DNA from: Candidatus Zambryskibacteria bacterium RIFCSPHIGHO2_12_FULL_43_12b
Lineage (GTDB): Bacteria; Patescibacteriota; Minisyncoccia; Phycocordibacterales; Zambryskibacteraceae
Assembly: GCA_001823875.1 (NCBI GenBank)
Contig: MHVX01000029.1
Span: 17,102-66,165, forward strand
DNA: 49,064 nucleotides
Reading direction: 5' to 3'
How positions within the stretch are numbered: position 1 is the stretch's first letter; every line of letters begins with the position of its first letter. The translations under genes and the position numbers were made by a program. Shown one piece after another: positions 41,048 to 48,071 of this stretch. The notes below the pieces were generated by a model. The model was not told the origin of the DNA, made no database searches, and saw only the letters and a list, made by a program, of their open reading frames with translations.

Positions 41048-42136
41048 ATGGAGAATTCCAATTTCCAGCTCAAGTCATTCTGGGAGCGTCCAGAGGGAAC
41101 AGCGGGGATGATTTTCCTCACTCTTCTTCTGGGAATTCCAGTTGTCATGTTCTGGGGCGCTATCCTGCCTTGGGTAGTACAGATGTTGCAGAACACTCTG
41201 ACGGCCATCTTCTTGGCAACGGGTGTGGCAGGTCTGCTCTACATCGGTTTCAATCGTCGATTCAGAACGCTTGTGTCGTATCTCTTCAAGAGCGCGATGC
41301 GGGCTGTGACTGGAATCTTCATTGAGATTGATCCAATCGGGATAATGAAGAGCTACATCAGCGAAGGCAGCGACAAGCTCGAGAAAATTCGCGAGCAGAA
41401 GAGCAGCCTGGCTGGAGGACTCCGTTCTCTCGATGATGAGATGTCTCGCAATACGCAAGACATCACCCAGTCTCTGGCGGAAGCCAAGGCTGCGAGGGAA
41501 GCTGTGGGGAAGAAGATCACTGCCGAGGATGCTGAAAGAGTTATTAGTTTGGCTGCCAGACAGATTGATCGTCTGGAGAGCATGAACACAGAACTCAAGC
41601 CTCTTCGCGACAACATGGAAGCCCTCCTTCGGGTAACGGCTGACATGGAACGTCAGGCGGAATTCGTCCTGAACGACCTGGCGCAGGAAGTAAAGGTGGA
41701 GGAACGCAAGCGCAAGGCTATGACGAGCGGCAAGTCTGCTCTTCGGGCTGCGCAGTCAATCCTCCAAGGTAACGATGCCGCGAAGGAGCTTTACGATGAG
41801 GCTCTGGAAGCAACGCGGGATCGCTATGCTCGCGCCATGGGTGAAATCGACTTGTTCGTCGATGAAACCCGTGACATCGCGACGATGGTGAATCTGAGAG
41901 ATGCTGTGGCCGTCGAGAAGGTGAATGCTAGAATCGACGCCATGCTCTCTTCGATGGAGACTAAGGTTGATACGGCGATTATGCCGAAAGGATCAGAGAT
42001 GAAGCAGATCAAAGCTGCTTCTGCGGATCCCCGGCAGGCCCTCGACCTTTCTCGACTCGATGCTATCCCTGTCTCGCAAGAGAAGAGGGGTGGACGAGAG
42101 AAGTATGGACGTGTCTTTGACGACACGGACAAGTAG
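41048..42136 (+). CDS. Membrane-anchored PspA-like coiled-coil protein (362 aa)
   Basis: Two N-terminal membrane helices (about 19-41 and 47-67) precede a cytoplasmic tail that is almost entirely helical (about 95-305; SDKLEKIREQKSSLAGGLRS, ITAEDAERVISLAARQIDRL). The pattern resembles PspA/IM30-type membrane-stress proteins but with an added membrane anchor; I call this resemblance, not identity. It follows the 228-aa coiled-coil gene with a one-base gap, and the substrate-binding gene comes next. Confidence 0.7.
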   Translation: MENSNFQLKSFWERPEGTAGMIFLTLLLGIPVVMFWGAILPWVVQMLQNTLTAIFLATGVAGLLYIGFNRRFRTLVSYLFKSAMRAVTGIFIEIDPIGIMKSYISEGSDKLEKIREQKSSLAGGLRSLDDEMSRNTQDITQSLAEAKAAREAVGKKITAEDAERVISLAARQIDRLESMNTELKPLRDNMEALLRVTADMERQAEFVLNDLAQEVKVEERKRKAMTSGKSALRAAQSILQGNDAAKELYDEALEATRDRYARAMGEIDLFVDETRDIATMVNLRDAVAVEKVNARIDAMLSSMETKVDTAIMPKGSEMKQIKAASADPRQALDLSRLDAIPVSQEKRGGREKYGRVFDDTDK

Positions 42137-42210
42137 CAGTTCCAGCAGTTCAGAGAAATCGCGTATTCGCGCGATTCAATCAGAAACCAGAAATCAGCGA
42201 GGATAGCAAA

Positions 42211-43782
42211 ATGGCTCGGCCGATCAAGGCTCCAGTCAAGTTCCTGTTGGTTCTCATGGCGGCGGCGGCCGTATTCTTCGGTGGTCGTTGGGTTGTGAAC
42301 AACACCTCTGTTGGCAACATCATCGCTCCCAGCAAGGGAGGATCGCAGGTTGCCACATCAAAGGGCGACAACACGGTCAACGTGTGCGTCGTCACATGGG
42401 TGGGCTATGCCGGCGGGCAGTATTTCAACGGAGGCTTCAAGGCTTCCCGCGACTCCCGCTATTTCAAGGATTACGGCATTCTCGTCAATTTCCGCGTCAT
42501 CGACGACTTCAATGCGTCGCTCGAAGCGTGGAAGTCCGGCGAATGCCAGGTTCATTGGTTTACGGCTGATGCAGCTCCGACTCTCTTCGACGACCTCACG
42601 GCTGCGGGTTTCGACCCGAGGATTTTCTTCCAGGCCGACTGGTCGCGAGGGGGCGATGCTATCGTTGTTACTCGAGGGATCAACTCAATGAGGGACCTTC
42701 GGGGCAAGCGGATTGCAGTAGCCTACGGAACACCGTCGCATACGTTTCTGCTGAGGGCTCTTGAGGCCGCCAGCATGACGATTCGCGATGTTGTGCCGGT
42801 GGAGATGGGAAGCGCACCTGATGCGGCCAAGGCTTTTACCGGCCGGCAGGTTGACGCGGCGGTAGTCTGGTCTCCAGATGACGCTGACGCGCTCGCATCT
42901 ATTCCGGGTTCCAAGGTGCTTACAAGCACTAAGGAAGCGCGGTTCATTATTCCGGATATCTTCTTTGCCAAGGCTGAATGGCTTGACTCCCACGCGGATC
43001 AGGCTAAGGCATTGGTCGAGGGATGGATGCGCGGCGCTGCAGAGCTCAACTCAAACTCAGCGGCAAAGGAGCAGGTCATTGATATCTTGATGGCCGGGCT
43101 CAATCTGCCGAGAAGTTTCTTTGAGAGCACTATCAACAACGCGCGCTGGACCACCTACGGAGATAACGTTGCTTTCTTCAATTTGGAGGGCAACGCTTCC
43201 TCCACCGTCATGGGGGAACGTATCTATAACGAGACCGGACGACTGTACCAACAGTACACCGATCTCGTGAAGGGTAACATTCCGACATGGCGGGAGGTGA
43301 CAGATGGAGCCGTACTGCGATCGATTACCCTTTCGGGTTCGGAGCATGCGGCTGAAGGCGGCGTTACGTTCACCGCTCCCACGAAGGAGCTGGAGAGCGT
43401 GGAAGCTCTTGCTTCCAAGCCTATTAGTATTACCTTCGTAACAGGTTCGGCGGCTCTTGACGACAACATGAAGACGATCATCGATGATCGCTTCGTGCCG
43501 ACGGCACAGAGTTTCGCCGGAAATCGCATTCGTGTCGAAGGTAATACTGACGGCACGGGTTCGAGAGAAGTGAATGTAGGGTTGTCTCGGCGTCGGGCTC
43601 AGGCCGTGGTCGATTATCTGGTCACGGTCTGGAAGTTCGACAGGAATCGGTTCGTCGCTGTCGGCAATGGGCCGGATAGGCCCGTCTGCGACGAGGGCTC
43701 CCAGATTGACGCTCGCTCTCTGAGCGAGTGTCAGGGGCGCAATCGCCGGACTGAATTCCAGTTGCTTTCCTCTAACAAGTAG
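42211..43782 (+). CDS. ABC substrate-binding protein fused to an OmpA domain
   Basis: The 523 aa have an N-terminal membrane anchor (about 8-28, FLLVLMAAAAVFFGGRWVV), a periplasmic binding domain of the SsuA/NrtA/TauA type (about 50-370; VTWVGYAGGQYFNGG, WKSGECQVHWFTADA, SMRDLRGKRIAVAYGTPSH, VDAAVVWSPDDADALASIPG) and a C-terminal OmpA-like domain (about 405-520; FVTGSAALDDN, VEGNTDGTGS, LSRRRAQAVVDYLV). The latter keeps the Asp and Arg that bind peptidoglycan. It would hold the receptor on the cell wall near its permease. AGGAT precedes the ATG. Confidence 0.9.
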   Translation: MARPIKAPVKFLLVLMAAAAVFFGGRWVVNNTSVGNIIAPSKGGSQVATSKGDNTVNVCVVTWVGYAGGQYFNGGFKASRDSRYFKDYGILVNFRVIDDFNASLEAWKSGECQVHWFTADAAPTLFDDLTAAGFDPRIFFQADWSRGGDAIVVTRGINSMRDLRGKRIAVAYGTPSHTFLLRALEAASMTIRDVVPVEMGSAPDAAKAFTGRQVDAAVVWSPDDADALASIPGSKVLTSTKEARFIIPDIFFAKAEWLDSHADQAKALVEGWMRGAAELNSNSAAKEQVIDILMAGLNLPRSFFESTINNARWTTYGDNVAFFNLEGNASSTVMGERIYNETGRLYQQYTDLVKGNIPTWREVTDGAVLRSITLSGSEHAAEGGVTFTAPTKELESVEALASKPISITFVTGSAALDDNMKTIIDDRFVPTAQSFAGNRIRVEGNTDGTGSREVNVGLSRRRAQAVVDYLVTVWKFDRNRFVAVGNGPDRPVCDEGSQIDARSLSECQGRNRRTEFQLLSSNK

Positions 43783-43793
43783 TGGTTGGGGTG

Positions 43794-43821
43794 GAGGCGG
43801 GCATCGTGAGATGCCCGCCTC
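43794..43821 (+). promoter_or_regulatory. Intercistronic hairpin between receptor and permease genes
   Basis: GAGGCGGGCATC/GATGCCCGCCTC is a 12-bp stem with a GTGA loop and no T-run. Such hairpins between receptor and permease genes commonly stabilise the upstream mRNA, giving more receptor than permease. Confidence 0.75.
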
Positions 43822-43842
43822 ACCTAACCCTACGGAGGACCA

Positions 43843-44654
43843 ATGAAACAGTTACTCGAACTTCGAGGCGAACTGTCCGGGAAAATGCAGACAACCATTG
43901 AAATTGGGGGATTGGTCACACTAATCTCTCTGTGGTGGTTGGTCACGATTTGGTGGAGTATTCCACCGAGCATTCTTCCATCCCCTGCAAGAGTCATAAC
44001 TTCTTTTCCGGAGTTGCACTTTTTCAGGATGAGTTAGTGCGGCATTCGTTTCACTCGATAAAGCTTAACTTTCTCGGCTACGCTGAGGCGGTGGCAATAT
44101 CGCTTCCTCTTGGTTTTATTGTCGGTCTTCTGCCTCTTTTCAGAGCGCTGTTTGAACGACCAGTAATAGCCATGAGGTATCTACCTTTATCCGCAGTGCT
44201 AGGGCCCTTCATTTTGTGGTTCGGAATCGGATCCAACATGAAGATCCAGTTTCTGGCATTGGGGATTGTTGTTTACCTGCTGCCAACGGTCGTTCAACGC
44301 ATTGACGAGGTCAACCAGACCAGCGTCAACACGGTTTCGACACTTGGGGCGACCAAGTGGCAGTTGGTGAAAAGTGTTTTCATTCCCGACGTTACGTCGA
44401 GAGTGTTTGAGGATATCAGGATTCTGGTTGCAATCTCTTGGACGTATATCATCATCGCTGAGGTGGTGAATCGTCAGGAAGGCGGAATCGGAGCGCTGAT
44501 ATTTACTGTCGCGAGACAGAGCAGGATGGACAAAGTGTTCGCCTGTCTCATAGTGATTGTACTCATCTGTGTTGCTCAGGATCGAGTCTTCAAGTTTTTG
44601 GACAAGAAGCTCTTTCCGTTCAAGCACGCCGTTAAGCGCGGGAGTGCCGAATGA
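43843..44654 (+). CDS. ABC transporter permease (SsuC/TauC type), split by a frameshift
   Basis: The gene starts at ATG 43843 behind ACGGAGG. The first frame ends at 44037; the rest of the permease is in the -1 frame to 44654. Joining them near TTTTT at 44020-44024 restores a continuous sequence PSPARVITSFPELHFF-QDELVRHSFHS, a normal permease of about 270 aa with helices and the EAA loop (TLGATKWQLVKSVFIPDV). It is either a one-base deletion, a sequencing error or a -1 slip on TTT-TTC. The ATPase start overlaps the stop (ATGA). Confidence 0.85.
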
Positions 44655-45493
44655 GAAACAACATCAAGTTTCTGGATTCTCCTGAACTGTCCAATATCGT
44701 AGAACTGCGGAGCGTTTCCCAAGTCTACGGTAGCAAAGACGGTCCAGTAACGGTCATCCAGGACCTGAATTTCTTGATTGAAGACAAGCCCAATCAAGGA
44801 CAGTTTGTAACAATTCTTGGGCTTTCAGGCTGTGGCAAGTCTACATTCATGCGATACATTGCAGGTCTGCAGACTCCGACCAGTGGCGAGGTTTTCCTTC
44901 GCGGTGAGCCTCGACACACTCAGCCGCCTGTTAGCATGGTGTTTCAGAAGTATTCGTCACTCGAGTGGAGGACAGTGCTTGGAAATGTCATGCTACCGCT
45001 TGAACTCCGTGGAGTCCCTCAGAAGGAGGCCAAGGAGCTCGCGATGGCCATGATTGACAGAGTTGGTTTGCTTGGGCACGAGAGTAAGTACGCCCAGCAT
45101 CCACTTTTGTCTGGTGGCCAGCTTCAGAGAGTGGCAATTGCCAGAAGTTTGGTGTTCCAACCGGACATCATTCTCATGGACGAGCCCTTCTCTGGTTTAG
45201 ATGTCGTTACAAGGTATCACATGATGGAGCTTCTAACGAAGCTGTGGGAAGAATATCAACCCACGATTATCTTCGTGACGCACGATCCAATTCAGGCCGT
45301 GTTTCTCGGAGACGACATCTACATCATGGCTCCCAGTCCAGGCAGGATTGTGGAGCATATACCGGTGGATCTGCCAACCTTTGGTCGCAATCGCGATACC
45401 ATGCGGGAAGGCAGATTCAATGAGTTAGTTCTTGAAGTGACAGACGCCTTATATCGCACTCCTCAGGACGCAGTCAGGGGAGATGAGAAATAG
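44651..45493 (+). CDS. ABC transporter ATP-binding protein (SsuB/TauB type)
   Basis: The 280 aa carry Walker A GLSGCGKST (near 57), the Q loop VFQKYSSLEW, the signature LSGGQLQRVAIARSL (near 155), Walker B IILMDEPFSGLD and the switch histidine FVTHD. It belongs to the nitrate/sulfonate/taurine import family, matching the receptor and permease genes before it. It overlaps the permease stop by four bases. The operon ends at a terminator at 45517. Confidence 0.95.
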   Translation: MRNNIKFLDSPELSNIVELRSVSQVYGSKDGPVTVIQDLNFLIEDKPNQGQFVTILGLSGCGKSTFMRYIAGLQTPTSGEVFLRGEPRHTQPPVSMVFQKYSSLEWRTVLGNVMLPLELRGVPQKEAKELAMAMIDRVGLLGHESKYAQHPLLSGGQLQRVAIARSLVFQPDIILMDEPFSGLDVVTRYHMMELLTKLWEEYQPTIIFVTHDPIQAVFLGDDIYIMAPSPGRIVEHIPVDLPTFGRNRDTMREGRFNELVLEVTDALYRTPQDAVRGDEK

Positions 45494-45516
45494 GCACAGT
45501 CCTTTTTTGTGAAGTG

Positions 45517-45557
45517 AAGCCGCAGAGTGTAGTGATACACTTTGCGGCTTTTTTGTT
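45517..45557 (+). terminator. Terminator of the ABC/OmpA operon
   Basis: Stem AAGCCGCA-AGTGT/ACACT-TGCGGCTT around AGTGAT, then TTTTTTGTTG. The -10 element of the next gene (45560-45565) begins right after the T-run. Confidence 0.9.
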
Positions 45558-45571
45558 GTTATAATGTTTGT

Positions 45572-45988
45572 ATGATAAATGAAGTAAAACTCGGCGTATC
45601 TGTAGGGGCCGGAGACATTGCTCATCTTACGATCGGCGGTGATTTAAATAGCGAGGCAAAGGAAAAAATTGAGCTATGGATGACCGATGTGAAGAAAGTG
45701 ATTAAAGATCTTTACGATAAAAAAGGGGAGCAAGTGCTCTGTCTTGTGGATATTAAAGAGCTCAAGACATACCACCCCGATGTTCTTCTGACTCTAGCAG
45801 GACTCATGAAAGAAAATGAACCTTACGTTTTGCGTACAGCCACATTTGGCGGGAGCAAGTCAATCACAATGGCGGAAGATGTGGTCATAGCTCTCTCCGG
45901 CAGAAATAATTTGCAAGCTTTTGATACCAAAGAGCAAGCGGTAAACTGGCTTCGCACTGGGATTGACGCTTCAACGTCTTCAAATTAA
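45572..45988 (+). CDS. STAS-like hypothetical protein (138 aa)
   Basis: The start lies exactly six bases after TATAAT (45560-45565). A longer frame from 45542 would run into the terminator. The 138 aa alternate strands and helices (VSVGAGDIAHLTIGGDL, ALSGRNNLQAFDTKEQAVNWL) in a pattern reminiscent of STAS/SpoIIAA-like folds (DIKELKTYHPDVLLTLAGLM in the middle). The relation is tentative. It is AT-richer than the ABC operon and leaderless, so it is probably a core gene. Confidence 0.7.
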   Translation: MINEVKLGVSVGAGDIAHLTIGGDLNSEAKEKIELWMTDVKKVIKDLYDKKGEQVLCLVDIKELKTYHPDVLLTLAGLMKENEPYVLRTATFGGSKSITMAEDVVIALSGRNNLQAFDTKEQAVNWLRTGIDASTSSN

Positions 45989-46021
45989 GTGTGTCTTGAC
46001 ACTCGAATGGATGAGAGTAGC

Positions 46022-46132
46022 ATGAAGATAGATTCTGAATTTGGTGCGGGGAGTGTTGTGGTGGACCGTGACACCTTTGCCAATCTGCCCTCGACCGGGC
46101 TTCTAGGTAGCCGCAAGCGCCAAAGAAGTTGA
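46022..46132 (+). CDS. Short ORF (36 aa), possibly frameshifted with a downstream frame
   Basis: ATG 46022 opens MKIDSEFGAGSVVVDRDTFA followed by NLPSTGLLGSRKRQRS and a stop at 46132. In the +1 frame (46107-46187) a peptide VAASAKEVEPGAIDLCGEGM continues with TASQRK; merging both by a +1 shift around 46104-46107 would give a smoother small protein of about 54 aa. A weak ATGAGAG may serve as ribosome binding site. A terminator follows. Evidence for coding is modest. Confidence 0.35.
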   Translation: MKIDSEFGAGSVVVDRDTFANLPSTGLLGSRKRQRS

Positions 46133-46216
46133 ACCAGGGGCGATCGACCTCTGCGGAGAGGGAATGACCGCTAGCCAGCGGAAGTGAGAAGCAGGCACGA
46201 ACCGCACCCACCCTTT

Positions 46217-46250
46217 ATCCCCATCACGAAAGTGATGGGGATAGTTTTTA
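46217..46250 (+). terminator. Terminator downstream of the 36-aa ORF
   Basis: Stem ATCCCCATCAC/GTGATGGGGAT with loop GAAA, then AGTTTTTAT. Confidence 0.87.
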
Positions 46251-46346
46251 TATCTTTACTCAGTCAAGCAAGATTATTTGGACAGATCCAATAGCGCTAA
46301 CTGCATTTTAGCAATTTTACTTGCCATTCAATTTTATTCATTGTTA

Positions 46347-46685
46347 CTAGATGGAGCGAATCTCATCTATCTTAGCGGCTAGGATAAAATCATTATCTGA
46401 AAGCCCTTTTATTGCATGCGTAGAAAGCGTTAATTTAACTTTATTCCATCCAAAAAGAAGGATATCTGGATGGTGTCCTTCTGCTTCGGCAATTTCTGCG
46501 ACTTTATTTATAAAGATGATTGCTTCTTTAAAATTCTTAAACAGAAGTATTTTCCCAATTGATTTGTCCTCAATAAGTTGCCACTCATTGATCCTTTTAA
46601 GGTATTCAAGATTTTGAGGTTTCGTGAGAGGTGGCACGCCCGCTTCACAGGGAACACAGTGTTTATGGCTTAATGGTGAATTCAT
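46347..46685 (-). CDS. phhB: Pterin-4a-carbinolamine dehydratase
   Basis: The 112 aa match the PCD/DCoH family that dehydrates 4a-hydroxytetrahydropterin. The signature EAEGHHPDILLFGWNKVKL contains the paired histidines and the tryptophan region, followed by LSTHAIKGLSDNDFILAAKID. An N-terminal cysteine pair (HCVPCEAGVPPLT) is also typical of these bacterial forms. Length is normal. A TAGAAT element lies about 11 bases upstream. Confidence 0.92.
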   Translation of the reverse strand: MNSPLSHKHCVPCEAGVPPLTKPQNLEYLKRINEWQLIEDKSIGKILLFKNFKEAIIFINKVAEIAEAEGHHPDILLFGWNKVKLTLSTHAIKGLSDNDFILAAKIDEIRSI

Positions 46686-46694
46686 ATGAAAGAG

Positions 46695-47432
46695 CTATTC
46701 TATAGGATTTACCTTGAGGCCGTTATACGGAAGATATTCCCTAACAGGGGAAGTTCTGATTGTTCTTATAATTTCATCATCATCATCAATGATGCTAAAT
46801 AACTCCAAGTCATCATTATCAATTGTTCCTCTGGCTCTCAGACTCTTGACAAGAAAGTCTTTTATCTCGTTCCAATACTCTGAACCGACTAAAATCACAG
46901 GCACTCTGGGAATTTTTCTTGTCTGAAGGAGAGTCACCAGTTCAAAAAATTCGTCTAAGGTTCCGTACCCTCCTGGAAAGAATACGAACGCTTCAGAAGA
47001 AAACGCAAGACACACTTTTCTGCTAAAGAAATAATAAAAATCAACATGGCTAGTAAGATAATTATTCATGACCTGCTCTCTGGGCAATCGAATAGTTAAC
47101 CCCACAGAGTTTCCGCCGGACTCCTGCGCGCCGCGACTTGCAGCCTCCATAATTCCCGGACCTCCACCTGTTACGATTGAATAGTCCAGCTCCTTAACAA
47201 TTTTGCCGGCCAGAGCTCTGGCTTTTTTGTAGTAAGGATTCTCCTCAGTAAAGCGCGCTGAGCCAAAAAAAGTGACAGATTGTGGATAACCGCTTAGGAA
47301 TTTGAAACCTTGCGTAAATTCCCTTGAGATCTCATATACACGTTCTTGAGTAGCCCTTTGCATCTCAGCAAGGGTAATTGGGTCTCTATCCAGATTTTTG
47401 TCAGGAAGGTTGACTCTCTTTCTCTCGTCCAT
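46695..47432 (-). CDS. LOG-family (cytokinin phosphoribohydrolase-like) protein
   Basis: The 245 aa show SVTFFGSARFTEENPYY, the IVTGGGPGIMEAASRGA nucleotide-binding region, the LPREQVMNNYL segment and the family motif FFPGGYGTLDEFFE (PGGxGTxxE, near 150). These enzymes release bases from nucleoside monophosphates. TACAAT lies eight bases upstream of ATG, so the leader is short. It sits ten bases upstream of the phhB gene on the same strand. Confidence 0.93.
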   Translation of the reverse strand: MDERKRVNLPDKNLDRDPITLAEMQRATQERVYEISREFTQGFKFLSGYPQSVTFFGSARFTEENPYYKKARALAGKIVKELDYSIVTGGGPGIMEAASRGAQESGGNSVGLTIRLPREQVMNNYLTSHVDFYYFFSRKVCLAFSSEAFVFFPGGYGTLDEFFELVTLLQTRKIPRVPVILVGSEYWNEIKDFLVKSLRARGTIDNDDLELFSIIDDDDEIIRTIRTSPVREYLPYNGLKVNPIE

Positions 47433-47529
47433 ATGTGTCTATTGTAGCAGGTTTGAATTGTTGTTTCCTGCCCAGACAGAGGATATAATAACTTCAGGTA
47501 ACATTAGTAATCTATAGCAAGTAAATCAG

Positions 47530-47985
47530 ATGACTAGAAATCAATGGATTGCAGTAGCGGCGGGGATTTTAGTAGTTGGCTTTTTCCTGTATGGCGGGAA
47601 AGCAATGAGCATGTTTAAAAATTCAGCAACAGGCACAGAAATGAGCAATAATTCAAGAATAGCGACGGAGGTTGTTTATGAAGACAGAATTGTGGGTACA
47701 GGCGCAGTCGCGACTACTGGATCAAGGGTTTCTGTGCATTATGTAGGTGTATTTGAAAATGGACAAAAATTTGATAGCTCATTAGATAGAGGCGTGCCTT
47801 TCCAATTTACACTTGGGGCGGGTGAAGTCATAAAGGGGTGGGACCAAGGGGTAGTTGGAATGAAAGTTGGAGGAAGAAGGATTATAGTTGTTCCTCCATT
47901 TCTTGGGTACGGTAGTGAGCCGAGAGGACCAATTCCTGCAAATTCAACTCTAGTGTTTGAAATTGAGTTGCTGAAGGTGGAATAA
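47530..47985 (+). CDS. FKBP-type peptidyl-prolyl isomerase, membrane-anchored
   Basis: The 151 aa have an N-terminal anchor (about 5-25, WIAVAAGILVVGFFLYGGK) and one FKBP domain: VSVHYVGVFENGQKFDSSLD, PFQFTLGAGEVIKGWDQGVV, MKVGGRRIIVVPPFLGYGSE and the end FEIELLKVE. It should speed proline isomerisation in exported proteins. No clear ribosome binding site is visible. A perfect terminator follows. Confidence 0.94.
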   Translation: MTRNQWIAVAAGILVVGFFLYGGKAMSMFKNSATGTEMSNNSRIATEVVYEDRIVGTGAVATTGSRVSVHYVGVFENGQKFDSSLDRGVPFQFTLGAGEVIKGWDQGVVGMKVGGRRIIVVPPFLGYGSEPRGPIPANSTLVFEIELLKVE

Positions 47986-47994
47986 TTAAATTTA

Positions 47995-48037
47995 AAACAA
48001 ACCCCCGCACCACGGATGTGGTGCGGGGGTTTGTTTG
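47995..48037 (+). terminator. Terminator after FKBP gene
   Basis: A 19-bp perfect stem (AAACAAACCCCCGCACCAC with loop GGAT) ending in TTTGTTTG; the strongest hairpin in the window. Confidence 0.9.
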
Positions 48038-48071
48038 TGACTTTTATTCAGAATATATGTATATTGTTCAA

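Noticed and set aside
45885-46211. 108-aa minus-strand ORF
   Set aside because: It is antisense to the end of the STAS-like gene and to a plus-strand unit with a terminator; no start signal.
46000-46250. tmRNA or RNase P RNA
   Set aside because: GC-rich and terminator-ended, but without the tRNA-like end of tmRNA or the conserved core motifs of RNase P RNA.
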